A DNA stretch of 64,000 nucleotides, from contig CM051458.1 of NCBI GenBank assembly GCA_028274465.1, positions 75,021,766-75,085,765 on the forward strand, given 5' to 3'. Shown piece after piece: positions 1 to 11,062 of this stretch. Under the pieces are notes generated by a model that was given only the letters and a program-made list of their open reading frames with translations, was not told where the DNA came from and made no database searches. Source of the DNA: Plantago ovata (Eukaryota; Streptophyta; Magnoliopsida; Lamiales; Plantaginaceae). A program made the position numbers and the translations under genes. Within the stretch, counting starts at the first letter, position 1, and every line of letters begins with the position of its first letter.

Positions 1-644
1 TAGTCACTCTTCGATCGGATCGAGGAGGTGAATACCTTAGTGAAGAATTTATCGATTACTTGAAGGAAAATGGGATTCAATCGCAATGGACTCCTCCTGG
101 AACACCACAGTTAAACGGTGTGTCGGAGAGGAGGAATCGAACCCTGTTAGACATGGTAAGATCAATGATTGGATTCTCGACTCTTCCAAAGTATCTGTGG
201 GGATATGCATTACAAACTGCAATCTACATTCTGAACCGTGTACCATCTAAATCAGTGGAGAAAACTCCTTATGAGTTATGGAAGGGAAAGAAGCCTTCAC
301 TGGGCTATCTTAGACCTTGGGGCTGTCCTGCGATAGTCAAGCTGATGCTCACTGATAAGTTAGATGCCAAGGGTGTCAAAGTATATTTCATAGGCTATCC
401 TCGTCAGACGAGAGGCTATGATTCTATCATGCTGAAGATCACAAGGTGATCGTGTCTAGAAACGTGAAGTTTTTAGAAGCTGAATACCTCGAAGAAGAGA
501 GGTTAGATGATATGATAGAACTTGAAGAAATTCAAGACTTTGACACGCGCGAACATGAGTTCTCTAAATCTCTTTGGACTCAAGTTCAAGGAGCTTTCGA
601 AGCAGGACAAGTGATGATATGACACTTGCTAGGCAGTCATCGTC
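1..644 (+). mobile_element. Ty1/copia pol fragment (end of integrase and start of linker)
   Basis: Translation shows the integrase C-terminal half of a copia polyprotein. The motif [18 protein letters not shown] carries the last catalytic Glu of the DDE triad, followed by [37 protein letters not shown] and LRPWGCPA, the usual order before the integrase-reverse transcriptase linker. A diverged VYFIGYP and VSRNVKFLEAE block follows. The piece enters at the window edge and stops at the N gap, so neither LTR nor reverse transcriptase is visible. It is a broken fossil with roughly two or three interruptions. The copia lineage cannot be set from this part. It is unrelated to the sequence beyond the gap, so the join at 645-744 may be scaffolding rather than real adjacency. 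Confidence 0.85.
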
Positions 645-744
645 NNNNNNNNNNNNNNNNNNNNNNNNNNNNNNNNNNNNNNNNNNNNNNNNNNNNNNNN
701 NNNNNNNNNNNNNNNNNNNNNNNNNNNNNNNNNNNNNNNNNNNN
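645..744. other. Assembly gap (100 N)
   Basis: Exactly 100 N, the conventional size for a gap of unknown length. Copia sequence lies to the left and Athila-type gag sequence to the right. The missing 5' end of E1 and the left halves of E3 and E4 must lie in or beyond this gap. Confidence 0.99.
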
Positions 745-2040
745 AGTCTCGCAGGTGAGGAGAGGATCTTCCGTATACTTGGAAGATGTAGTTAAGAAGG
801 TAGGAGGTACGGAGTCCATGGTGAGGTAACTTACCAATGTACAAGATGGAGTAGGATTGACGCAGGAGTTTCATTCGATTCTAGAGAAAATGAAGAATTT
901 CCACAGAAGGTTTTACGAAGGACCAATTGTGCAGTAATTATTTTCTTTTACTCTTGGTATGAGCCGAGCGTGGATTTCAAGTTAGAAACCGGATCGCTGA
1001 AAACTTGGGGCCAAGTAGTAGAGGAGTTCTTGGCGCGTTCAGCATTATCATGAGGCGATTGCCTTACGTGATAGGATCCAATATTTTCGAGCAAGAGAGA
1101 TATGAGCAGTTTTGTGACGTCCTACGAACGTTTTGAGATGTATAACGTGAGTGACCCCATCACCCGTTTCGAAGGGGGAGTTGATTTGGTTCTTCGTAGG
1201 TGGACTTCGTGAAGAGGAACAACTTGGAGTGGATAGGCTGGCGGCGGTCGGGAGAATGTCGGTCGACGAGGCAGAAGAAGTCCTCCGTAAGTACGCCAGT
1301 GGTTCAACACATCTGTGAGGTCATACCATTCACATCACCGAAAGGAAGTAGATCGAGTGAAGCAGGAAGCTCATCTGAGGAGTATTTTGAAGTCGAAGAA
1401 ATCAGTAAGGAAGATGAAATTGCACATGCCGGCAAGTTGAGATGACCTTCGTAACAAAAGTTGTTGAAGAAGTTGAAGTAACTGAGCATCTTACAGAAGA
1501 ATTCAGCTTGTTAAAATGTGCGGATGTAGAAGAGGCTCGAAAACTTAAAGAGGAGGAAGGATTGGAAGGCGACGCCCCCTGGAGGTGGGGGGCGGTTCGC
1601 CCAGCATGGGGGGCAAACCGCCTCCCATGACCAGTGAGCTGGGGGACGGTTCTGGGGAGCTGGACGACCCCAGCTCCCTGTTTCTTACTCGCAGACATTC
1701 GTATCAATCCAAAGCCACTTACTTCCGTTACTACTGAGGTTCTTGAATACAAAGAGGTGAATCTACTACTTTGAGGTTGAAAGCTTGACAAGCAAGATAC
1801 ACAGGAGCCACCACTAAACAAGCACCTCGATGAAGTCAAAGTGAATGTCCTCCTATTGATGAAGTCTTTATTGGATATGCCTGCAAAGCAAACCAGTCCA
1901 TTCACCATGGTGAGATCTTTGAAGCTTCCTAGGTCTCTTTTTGCTACATCGGACCAAGAGAATGGCGGCCACCGTGGGGAGGTACTTGAATCAGAAGTCC
2001 ATTCTTGAATACTCAGCCGACCGAGGCCAAACCGTTCGTA
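745..2040 (+). pseudogene. gag-like region of E1 (second gag type)
   Basis: Closely matches the gag-like region on the minus strand of E3 (13605-14974). Readable blocks include RRGSSVYLED near the start, a central stretch equivalent to E3's CPHHRFEDGELNWCFTGGL, and the end block FTMVRSLKLPR followed by SADRGQTVR. The CPHH-F-L-FYNGL pattern of the E2/E6/E7 gag is recognisable here as CPHHRFEDGEL, so this is a distant gag of the same superfamily. A glutamate-rich region and a GC-rich palindrome patch (about 1580-1627) lie in its second half. It is a fossil with several interruptions. It ends in the block CAGCCGACCGAGGCCAAAC, which also follows the second ORF in E2, E4 and E6. Confidence 0.7.
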
Positions 2041-2219
2041 ACATCTAGTATCACTTTTTATTTACTCATTCTCTTTTGCTAGGGACTAGCTTAAGTTTCA
2101 TGTGGGGTATGGGATGTGAACCATGATGTTAAGTATTATTTGGCTTTGTGATGTTGAGTAGGATAGTCTTGTTTTTTGTTTGCATTTGCACGTTTACTGC
2201 TTTCTTAGTGTTTAGTTGC

Positions 2220-2224
2220 ATTCA
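2220..2224. repeat. Target-site duplication of E2, left copy (ATTCA)
   Basis: ATTCA stands directly before the LTR start TGATGAATG at 2225. The same five bases follow the far LTR end at 11058-11062. A 5-bp duplication is the normal product of Ty3/gypsy integration. Confidence 0.93.
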
Positions 2225-3462
2225 TGATGAATGTGTATTTTACACTTTCATTCGAGTCTTTTTCACCTATTTTAGCTATCCTCTTTGTTAATTTAGCTAT
2301 ATTTTAGTACATTTTATTAGAATAGTGTCACGTTTCCCTTTAGATTTTATTTTACAGGTTTTGGTTGAAATTCGGGATTTCCGGGCAATTATATTGAAGT
2401 TGACAAGGAATTGGTGTTCCAGAAGCCTATTTGGAGTATCTGAAGGTTTCCGGATAGGATTTGGAGTCTAGGGGTCGAATCTGGAGGTTAGAAGGCCATT
2501 AGAAGTCTGAAACCGAGTCCGAAAAGGTGAAGAAATCCAAATCCGCGTCGAAAATGCGGAATTCCGCGAAAAAGCCGGGGGGCGAACCGCCCCACAGTTA
2601 ATTCGGGGCCTATATATAGTGCTCAGTTTTTCTCTGAAAATCATATCTTTCCAAGCCTACTTTCTCACCTCTCTCTATAGTTTTAGGTAGGAACTTCCCG
2701 GGGCCTGTCCTGGGAGTTCCGTAGCTTAGGGGATACTTTTTCATAGCAGTTGGAGCTCGTAGGACCGCAATCATCCGGAGATTGACAACCTTCGGTAACT
2801 TTGTATCTTACAGTTTTATTCTACTTATTTTATATTCTTTCAACATGTTTTCTTCTATGATTTCTGTTGATTGCATGCCTATTATGAGTAGCTAAACTTA
2901 TCATTGGTGGTAGTATGTGAATTCTTAGCGAGGGAAGATAATCATGCTAATGGCTATATCGCGCATTATACTCCGTGTCATTGCTTTATTTCGTTGATCA
3001 GTTGTAACCAAAATTCTCGTATGTTGTATTGATCATTATGCACAATTGGGACACTAGTCGACCATCAGACCAATTATTTTCGTAGTGTTGAATATTACGG
3101 AACACATTAGGACAATCGTGATTGACTAGTCAGACCAGGTTATCTTTGTAGTGCTTAATACTTGCAACAGGACACTAGATTGATTCAAAGATCTCTATGC
3201 AAGACCGAGGAATTTATGCATGATTATCGACCCATTATGCTAAGAAGGACCATACTATCACCAATCTCCATTATCTGCTAGAAACCCCCTATTGCTATCT
3301 GTCTGCTGTTTTATATTCTCTTGTTAATAGATAAAGCAAGTTATAGTCCTGAGAGAACGACACTCGAGTCATTCTGCTACTACACTACGGTTTTCGTTGT
3401 AGTTGTGGATTGCCTTTGGCTAATTACAAATTTATTTGATTGACCTTGACAACGTTTCATCA
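2225..3462 (+). repeat. E2 5' LTR
   Basis: 1238 bp running from TGATGAATGTG to GTTTCATCA, followed at once by the primer binding site. A palindromic GGGGCGAACCGCCCC patch (about 2578-2594) lies just before a TATA box, TATATATAG, at 2611-2619, so U3/R can be placed near 2640. About 98-99% identical by eye to the 3' LTR. Confidence 0.93.
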
Positions 3463-3465
3463 AAT

Positions 3466-3483
3466 TGGCGCCGCTGCCGGGGA
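3466..3483 (+). other. E2 primer binding site, tRNA-Asp type
   Basis: TGGCGCCGCTGCCGGGGA begins three bases after the LTR. It is complementary, with one mismatch, to the 3' end of plant tRNA-Asp, the primer used by Athila elements. Confidence 0.9.
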
Positions 3484-3628
3484 CTATACTCCTTTTTCCT
3501 ATTTAATTTGTTTATATTTACAGCTTTAGATTCCTAATTCTATTAGTTTTAGTTTCCTTTTAATCTCTTCTATTACTGCTTTCCTAGTCTGTTTCTAATC
3601 ACCTTTCCTAGTCTGTCACAGATTGTGT

Positions 3629-5782
3629 ATGCCGCATACACATTCTGCAGGAACACCGCTTGCTGATTCAATTGCTGAGATCGATAGAGTCTACCACCAA
3701 AGAAGGCGACTACTTGAAAGGCGCGCACTAGAGGAAATAGGGAAACCGATTTCTCTGAATCTCTACTTAGTCTTTTCGAGGAAATCGACGGAATGGCAGA
3801 AGCTAGACCACTGAAGGCATGGTACAACCCACCAAGGATCGTATGAGGGGACCGGCGATTCTTTCGTCTGCAATCCGAGATCTGGAGATCAAGAACCACG
3901 CATTCCAACAACTTCCGAGGTTCTATAGCTTATCAAAGGAAGATGTGATGGGGTACTTGCACGATATCGATGATTTCGTCAACCAACTCCCACGACCCGG
4001 AGCTGACATAACAACGGATGAGTTGAGGATGAAGGTTTTTGCTATGGGACTTGGCGACAGAGCCAAGTCATGGCTGAGTTCTCTACCAGCCGGCTCGCTG
4101 GACACTTGGGAAAAGGTTTTTTTCAGCTTTCATGGAGAAATACTTCCCTCACACCTTGACTACCGCGCTAAAGGCGCAGATCACTGGATTCAAGCAGGAC
4201 TATGATGATACCATCTACACCGCGTTCGAGAGGTTCCAAGATCTCACGAACAAGTGCCCTCACCATGGTTTTGAACTTTCCGACTTAGTCCAACACTTCT
4301 ACAATGGACTAACCTTCGAGAACCAACAAGTGGTGGATTTCCAATGCCGAGGCAATATTTGGGAGGAAACCGCAGAAGCCGTCTGGGCTGTTTTCGAAAG
4401 GCTTGCTAAGGGTTCGCAGTTCAAGGAACCGAGAGCAATGGTTAGGAGACGTGGACCTGAAGCTCCACCGACTCAAGAAGCCCCTATGTACAGGGGGAAT
4501 GGGATCAATTCGAGTGCTTTACCAACGAATTGAAGCAAGTCCTCAAGAGCGCCACTGGAACAACTTTTTCGAACAAAGAATGCTGAATATGCAAGAACTA
4601 TGGGCATGGGGCTCATATGTGTAGATCGGAGCTGGCATACGATGATGGCAACTGGGCTCGAGGAGGCGAAGAAGAAGCCTTCGCTAAGGAGTTTGGTACT
4701 CAAGAAGTTAGCTACGGACAAGACGGTAGGAATCGTCGAGGGGGATTCTGGAGAAGAGGATACCGCAACAATCAAGGATATGCACCGGCTAGCCAAACTT
4801 ATGGACCTAACCAAGACCGTAGTAGGCTGAACTATGGTAATGATCACTGCGAAAACCCCGCTCCGAAAGAGCCACCGAAGTCGAAGTCGGCTCTACTGAT
4901 GGACAACTTGCAGAAGATGGTGGATCACACACAAAGTTTTCTCAAACGTTATGAAGAAGACTATGAGAAGACTAGGGCAAGGCTTGATAGGTTGGAAGAA
5001 AGCACTAGGCTTGCTCATCAAAGATGCAAGAGTTGATCGAGCGAGGAGCAAGTAGGGAGCAAGGCAAACTGCCCAGCAACACTGAGAAGTCATTGTCCAT
5101 TAACTTAGTGGGTGATCTACCTGTTGAAATCACCATCAAGAAGGTTGCTAAGTGCGAGAGTTGCAAGAGGGAACTACCCCCACAAACCAAAGAAGAAGAA
5201 AAGGACCTTGGTACTAACAAGAAAGAAGAGGAGCAAGAAGATCCCGAGCCACTCCCTCAAAGTTTCGATATTAAGGTCGGGATTGGGGAGCTTGAAGATG
5301 TCCGAGCCACTCTGGACACAGGATCCTACTCTAATGTGCTCCCTTTGAATGTTTTCGAGAAGAGTAACCTTGGAGAACTAACTGGTCATAAGGATATTGT
5401 GCAACTGGCGGATGGATCCCTTGTGAAACCCGAAGGCATTGTGAAGAATGTATTAGTCAAAATTGGTGAAGCCTCTGTCTACACCGATTTTGTAATTATG
5501 CCAGCATCAGCACCAGGAACGGGGGATGTCATACTATTAGGACGAACATTCTTGACTAAGCTACGCTCCGTAATGGACATCTACCAAAGGACTTGCACTA
5601 TCGAAGTGGATGGCAAGCAACATGTGTTGCAAGCCATATCTGATCCACCTGATCCACCCGATACTTCTAACACTATTGATTACAGTGGTCTTAACGTCTA
5701 TGTTCACTCTTATTCACAGGATCAAAGCACGGGAAAGAGACTCATGAAGGGGAAGTCTAGTACCCTCAGAAGGAAAAGATAG
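3629..5782 (+). pseudogene. E2 gag and aspartic protease region (fossil)
   Basis: Gag starts at the ATG of MPHTHSAGTPLADSI. Diagnostic gag blocks are LEIKNHAFQQLPRFY, LRMKVFAMGLGDRAKSWL, LDTWEKVF and KCPHHGFELSDLVQHFYNGL, a plant Ty3/gypsy retrotransposon gag of Athila/Tat type. A CCHC zinc-knuckle region lies near 4580-4625. The protease lies at about 5250-5640, with active-site block ATLDTGSYSNVLPLNVF and flap/late block VILLGRTFLTKL. Nothing like reverse transcriptase follows; the frame ends at 5782 and non-coding sequence takes over. It is a fossil with about three or four interruptions. The same layout is seen in E6 (37367-39372) and, in a more distant family, in E7. Confidence 0.85.
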
Positions 5783-6061
5783 GCTAAGACAGGAGTCGAG
5801 TCAGAGACTTTAAACAATGGCGCTATCCGGGAGGCAACCCGGGGTTTTTATCGCTTTCTTTACCGCTTTATTGCATGCATTCATACTTGAACAATTTGCT
5901 TTTCATATGTGAATTTGTTCAGTTCTGTGTCGTATGTACTTATGTTGTGTTCGAGTGCGACTTTTCGAGTGATTTTTTGAGGAAAATGATTTTTCGGGGA
6001 CTAAAAACTTTTTCGGGGACTAAAAACCGCATTTTTATTTCAAAAAACGTTCGTCTCCCAC
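5783..6061 (+). other. E2 spacer between protease and palindrome cluster
   Basis: Non-coding. It contains CGCTATCCGGGAGGCAACCC near 5821, conserved in E6 near 39550, then T-rich sequence. The matching E7 spacer (54600-54650, minus strand) also has a GGGAGGCAACCCGAGG-like block, so this short motif is kept across families. Its role is unknown. Confidence 0.6.
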
Positions 6062-6196
6062 CTAAAAGTGGGGGGCGAATCGCCCCACGTGTGGGGCGAA
6101 TCGCCCCACGACCAGAGCGCGTGCGCGCGCTCTGGGCGTACGGGGCGGTCCGCCCCGCACGGGGCGGTCACAGGTGTGGGGCGGTTCGCCCCACAC
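6062..6196 (+). repeat. E2 internal cluster of GC-rich palindromes
   Basis: Within 135 bp lie several short odd-length palindromes: GGGGCGAATCGCCCC twice, CGGGGCGGTCCGCCCCG, GGGGCGGTTCGCCCC, and a longer hairpin CCAGAGCGC...GCGCTCTGG. Most have 6-8 bp arms round a 1-3 base centre and an inner core of the form GCGR-N-YCGC. The cluster stands between the protease and the leader of the second ORF, as it does in E6 and E7. Confidence 0.85.
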
Positions 6197-6967
6197 CATC
6201 AGATTGTAAAAAACGGGGGTTTCTTCCCCAAATCCCCATTTTCCTCCATTTTCATCTTCCAAACTCCAAAATTTCCTCCATTTTCAAAATAACTTCAAAT
6301 CTTCATAACTTCTTCACCTCTCCATCATTTTGTGTGTTCTTTAGCTTCATTCGAAGCCCGTTACGTGCTCTATCATTCTATCCGAACAAATTTCTTCCTA
6401 GTTCATTCAATTTCCGGATTTGAGGTATTATCACATGAACCCTAATTTTTACAATTTGGGGATTTTTTGATTTATGCTTCAATTAGGCTTGTATGATGTA
6501 TGGGTTGATGATTTATGTGATTAGATTGGTATTTCATTGTCAATTACATGTTCAATTAGGCTTGGTTTGATGATTTGAGATTTTTGCTAATTGGATGATA
6601 TATGTCTTGTTAGGAAATGTCTCTCTTACTTTCATTCCTTGTTTAAACATGTGATTATTGATATGAAATTGATGGATGAATTGGTAGAATGCATGATTGA
6701 TGAGATTGAGGATTTTTGATAGATTTTGATTTTTACGTTATGGATTGGACCTTGTGATTCAAGGCATTTGTTGTTAGTAAGTGCATAATGTGATACGTTA
6801 TTGTAGTAGTTACATTGATATGTTGCGTAATGAATTAGCTAGACTGGGCTTTCGGTTTTTGAGGAGTTGGAATTTTGAGAATTTTACTCGTTTGTTCACT
6901 CGTATATTTACATATGCATAGGTCTGTTTTGCATCGAACAAGATACTAATTGCTGTTTGTAGGAATC
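6197..6967 (+). other. E2 leader of the second ORF, with a possible intron
   Basis: T-rich non-coding sequence. A donor-like TTTGAG|GTATTA lies at about 6419-6429 and an acceptor-like GCTGTTTGTAG ends at 6961, seven bases before the ATG. E6 keeps both (about 40118 and 40660). This would fit a spliced message for the downstream ORF, as env-position ORFs often need, but no transcript evidence is available. Confidence 0.45.
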
Positions 6968-8272
6968 ATGGCACCAAGGACAAGGAGAGTCGGCTCTAGC
7001 AAAAAGGGGAAGGGAATGGCATCAAGCTCCCAACCATCTCACGATTTGTACGAGTTGTCTGCCGCTGCGATAGAGGTACGACAAAGGCTAGAGGCGGAGA
7101 TAGCCGACGGAGGGAGGTCGATCATCCCAGATAGGAGGATTGAAATTCCTGAGTCCGCGGCGGATAGAGCGGGATATAGGACGCTGTCACGTTTGGGGAC
7201 ATAAAGGAATTGGACATGGTACAGTTCCAATAGGTTCAAAGGGTACGACGAGAGCCTCCTCCGAGATTTCTACACTGGATACACGGATCTCGACGAGAAG
7301 AATGGAGTGCTAGTCTGAGGCCTGATTATACCATGGGACCCAGAGCACATTTCTTCCTTCATCCATTTCGGAAACCTGGAATTCACAGAGAGCGAACACG
7401 CCTACTCGTATTCGAGGATCACTAGGGGGATAGGGAGACACATCACCGACGTGATCTGCAACAGGGAATACCGATATCCGGAAGTTGGGGAAGCACCTGG
7501 ACGGATCAGTTATAGAGACCTTAGCATCGAAGCTAAGGTGATGATGAAATTTTGCATCTCCGACTTGATCCCGAGGAAGAATGACACATGGATTCAGCCC
7601 TATTACGCCGAGCTCCTCTACTGTCTCATAGACGGACATCAGATTGATATTGGGCACATTATGTATGAGGAGTACGAGCGCCACTGGGAAAAGAAGAGGA
7701 AGCCTTTCATCTTCCCGAGCTTCATCACAGCCTACTGCATATATCATGGGGTCGATGATATTGAGGAGGGGGATTGCGAGGTCGCTGCCCTTTCACCCTC
7801 GACCATTGAGGTACAGCTCAACAGGTATCAGTTGAGGAACCCCACAGCAGCCGCTGCTGATGTAGGAGCACCATTCCATCCAAATGATTCCGATCATGAG
7901 GATGCTATGGAGGCCGATGTTGGCGAAGCCCCTATTCCAGATATTCCTTTTGTCCATCATGCACCGCATGCACCAGCTGGAGCACCACAGGGGTCTGGAG
8001 GATTTGACTTCTCCGAATTCCGTACCTACCTCGACAGCCGTTTTGACATAATTGATGCCAACAACGCGGCCATGCGACAGGACATCGACAGGCACATTGT
8101 CCAGCACAACCGCGATTGGGAGATATTCGAGGAGCATCGCCGAGAGGATAGGCAACACATGTGGGAGCAGCAACAGCTCATCCAGCAACAGCAGGAAACT
8201 CTACGACAGTCCAATGAGCTCATGAATGACATGTGGAGTGACTTTTATTGGGACTACCATCCCGATGATTAG
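6968..8272 (+). pseudogene. E2 second ORF: Athila-type 'putative plant transposon protein'
   Basis: Begins MAPRTRRVGSSKKGKGMASS with a basic, Ser-rich start. The centre carries NRFKGYDESLL, GLIIPWDPEHISSFIHFG, LSIEAKVMMKFCISDLIPRK, YAELLYCLIDGHQID, and ends with a Gln/Glu-rich, probably coiled-coil tail. This matches the domain usually annotated as 'putative plant transposon protein' and found in the 3' ORF position of Athila elements. No membrane segment or signal peptide is evident, so calling it an envelope would rest only on position. The protein's function is unknown. About two interruptions are present in this copy, while the E6 copy is nearly whole. It ends just before the shared block AGCCGACCGAGGCCAAAC. 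Confidence 0.75.
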
Positions 8273-9780
8273 TCCTTCCACATGTCCACTCTCAGCCGAC
8301 CGAGGCCAAACCTTTCGGTAACATCTAGTATCACTTCTTATTACTCATTCTCTTTTGCTAGGGGCTAGCTTAAGAATCGTAAGGGGGATGGGATGTGAAC
8401 CATGATGTTAAGTATTGTTTGGCTTTGTGTCGATTAGTATCTTGTCCTTTGTTTGCATTTGCACGTTTACCCTTTCTTAGATTTTTAGGTTGCATTCACT
8501 ACATTCATCCTAGGATAGTCTTGCATGTTTTATATGGAGTTTATTGCCGAATTTTTTGAACTTTTTTATTGGGTAGATCAACTAGCTATGCCATTAATCG
8601 TATGCTTCATCTCTATGAATTTGTTTGAGGTTTTTTCTCGCTTGGCTTGTCACATTTATGTATTGCACTTAGTTGAGCTAGGTAGTCTCGACATCACTTA
8701 GTGGTGTTTTCTCTACTGCGGTTCACGAAGGCCTTTATAATAAGATGATGCATGTTAGGGTCTTATGGTTGTTTTCCCGAGTAATTATGTACCTAAGAGG
8801 CAACAAGTCTTCACCATGCTTTGAGATTGCTAAATGCCTAGGAAGGAGGTAGTGTGAGGTTGTGTGATCCTTTGTTTATAACCTATTCTTCCGAATAGGT
8901 TTGGGGAGGGGGTTACACCATCATTAGACTTGTTTCTGTTTTCCATTTTCGTATCGTGAGATCATTTTCCTTTTCGTAAATTTTGTACTCCGACCTATTC
9001 TTTAGAATAGGTTTGTGGAAGTCGTGTGAGTCTTTTTGTTTCTCTCTTTGTTATGCTACTGCTGGCTAAAAAAAAAAATTCGAAAAAAAGAAAAAGAAAA
9101 ATTCCAGAAAAAAAAGAGAAAAGAAAAAAAGAATCTGGAAGAAAAAAAAAGAAGAAAAAAAGACCCAAAAAAGCAAAGAAAAAAGAAAGCCAAATAGCAG
9201 TTTAGCAAAGTTTGAGTCTTTTTCATTTTTGTAATGTTCGTAATCGTGTTTTTCTATTTTTTATCTTTTTTGTCTTGAGTGTCATTTGTTCTAGACCACC
9301 CTCGTCCTGCCATTCAGGAAGTGGTGAATAGCTTAAGACTTTACTTAAGAGATGGGTAGAATATGGGAGTGTTATCTTTTATAGGGAACCCTCCTTCGTT
9401 TGATGAGAGCCAGTACTGGTTCGACCTCTTTTGAGGAAAAGTCTTAACATAGTGGAACAGCAGTAAGACCTCAGTTTCATAAGCACGGGGCAACCATTCG
9501 TATCTTAGCATGCTTCATTACGTCGTCACTGACTAGGTCCAGGTAGAGAATGTTACGAGAGACTATCTTGTCTTGACATAAGTGCTTATGTGGATGTGTA
9601 TAAGTCAATCGAGGTATTCTTCAACCTATATTCATGCTTTGATTCATATGGTTTTTGTTCATATGTTATTTGGTAGATTCAGTAGATTAGTTCATTTTAT
9701 TTGGCATGAAACTCCATTTTGTGTCTTGCATGTTTTTTGTATTAGAGTCTAGCTTAGTTGCTTGAGGACAAGCAAAGGTT
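8273..9780 (+). other. E2 3' region with paired hairpins and A-rich tract
   Basis: Non-coding for 1.5 kb. It holds hairpin AACCTATTC-TTCC-GAATAGGTT (8880-8901), a second related one (8993-9012), then a purine tract of A-runs broken by G (9068-9195). Downstream are blocks such as CCACCCTCGTCCTGCCATTC (about 9297) and GATGAGAGCCAGTA (about 9402), which recur in E1, E4, E6 and E7. Lysine-rich open frames across the A tract are low-complexity accidents. Confidence 0.8.
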
Positions 9781-9794
9781 CGGTTTGGGGAGTT
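9781..9794 (+). other. E2 polypurine tract
   Basis: CGGTTTGGGGAGTT stands directly before the 3' LTR. The same text precedes the LTR in E1, E4, E6 and, reversed, in E5 and E7. It would prime plus-strand DNA synthesis. Confidence 0.8.
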
Positions 9795-11057
9795 TGATGA
9801 ATGTGTATTTTACACTTTCATTCGAGTCTTTTTCACCTATTTTAGGTATCCTCTTTGTTAATTTAGCTATATTTTAGTACATTTTATTAGAATAGTGTCA
9901 CGTTTCCCTTTAGATTTTATTTTACAGGTTTTGGTTGAAATTCGGGGATTTCTGGGCAAATATATTGCAGCTGACAAGGAATTGGTGTTCCAGAAGCCTA
10001 TTTGGAGTATCTGAAGGTTTCCGGATAGGATTTGGAGTCTAGGGGTCGAATCTGGAGGTTAGAAGGCCATTAGAAGTCTGAAACCGAGTCGGAAAAGGTG
10101 AAGAAATCCAAATCCGCGTCGAAAAACGCGGAATTCCTCGAAAAAGCCGGGGGGCGAACCGCCCCAGCCTCGAGCGAACCGCCCCACAGTTAATTCTGGG
10201 CCTATATATAGAGCTCAGTTTTTCTCCGAAAATCATATCTTTCCAAGCCTACTTTCTCACCTCTCTCTATAGTTTTAGGTAGGAACTTCACGGGGCCTGT
10301 CCTGGGAGTTCCGTAGCTTAGGGGATACTTTTTCATAGCAGTTTGGAGCTCGTAGGACCGCAATCATCCGGAGATTGACAACCTTCGGTAACTTTGTATC
10401 TTACAAGTTTTATTCTACTTATTTTATATTCTTTCAACAAGTTTTCTTCTATGATATCTGTTGATTGCATGCCTATTGTGAGTAACTAAACTTATCATTG
10501 GTTGTAGTATGTGAATTCTTAGCGAGGGAAGATAATCATGCTAATGGCTATATCGCGCATTATACTCCGTGTCATTGCTTTATTTCGTTGATCAGTTGTA
10601 ACCAAAATTCTCGTATGTTGTATTGATCATTATGCACAATTGGACACTAGTCGACCATCAGACCAATTATCTTCGTAGTGTTGAATAATTACGGAACACA
10701 TTAGGACAATCGTGATTGACTAGTCAGACCAGGTTATCTTCGTAGTGCTTAATACTTGCAACAGGACACTAGATTGATTCAAAGATCTCTATGCAAGACC
10801 GAGGAATTTATGCATGATTATCGACCCATTATGCTAAGAAGGACCATACTATCACCAATCTCCATTATCTGCTAGAAACCCCCTATTGCTATCTGTCTGC
10901 TGTTTTATATTCTCTTGTTAAATAGATAAAGCAAGTTATAGTCCTGAGAGAACGACACTCGAGTCATTCTGCTACTACACTACGGTTTTCGTTGTAGTTG
11001 TGGATTGCCTTTGGCTAATTACAAATTTATTTGATTGACCTTGACAACGTTTCATCA
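9795..11057 (+). repeat. E2 3' LTR
   Basis: 1263 bp, TGATGAATG to TTTCATCA, near-identical to the 5' LTR. The palindrome patch ahead of the TATA box (about 10148-10195) is longer here than in the 5' copy, showing that this patch changes in repeat number. Confidence 0.93.
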
Positions 11058-11062
11058 ATTCA
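11058..11062. repeat. Target-site duplication of E2, right copy (ATTCA)
   Basis: Second copy of the ATTCA at 2220-2224. E1 sequence resumes from here. Confidence 0.93.

Larger units (their letters stand above)
2225..11057 (+). mobile_element. E2: complete-ended non-autonomous Athila-type LTR element
   Basis: Both LTRs (2225-3462 and 9795-11057), a tRNA-Asp primer site, gag-protease region, palindrome cluster, second ORF, structured 3' region and polypurine tract are in order, and a 5-bp ATTCA duplication frames the whole. LTRs begin TGATGAATG and end TTTCATCA. By eye they differ at about 1-1.5% of positions apart from a short length difference, so the insertion is young, probably about a million years or less under usual plant rates (inference). 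There is no reverse transcriptase, RNase H or integrase in the 6.3 kb interior, which has no room for them. The coding regions carry several interruptions. It lies inside the 3' region of E1. Confidence 0.93.

Noticed and set aside
1402-1908. Minus-strand frame over the E1 gag-like region, and the similar plus-strand frame 13720-14094 over E3
   Set aside because: Both are antisense to the gag-like region, which is identified by its sense-strand blocks.
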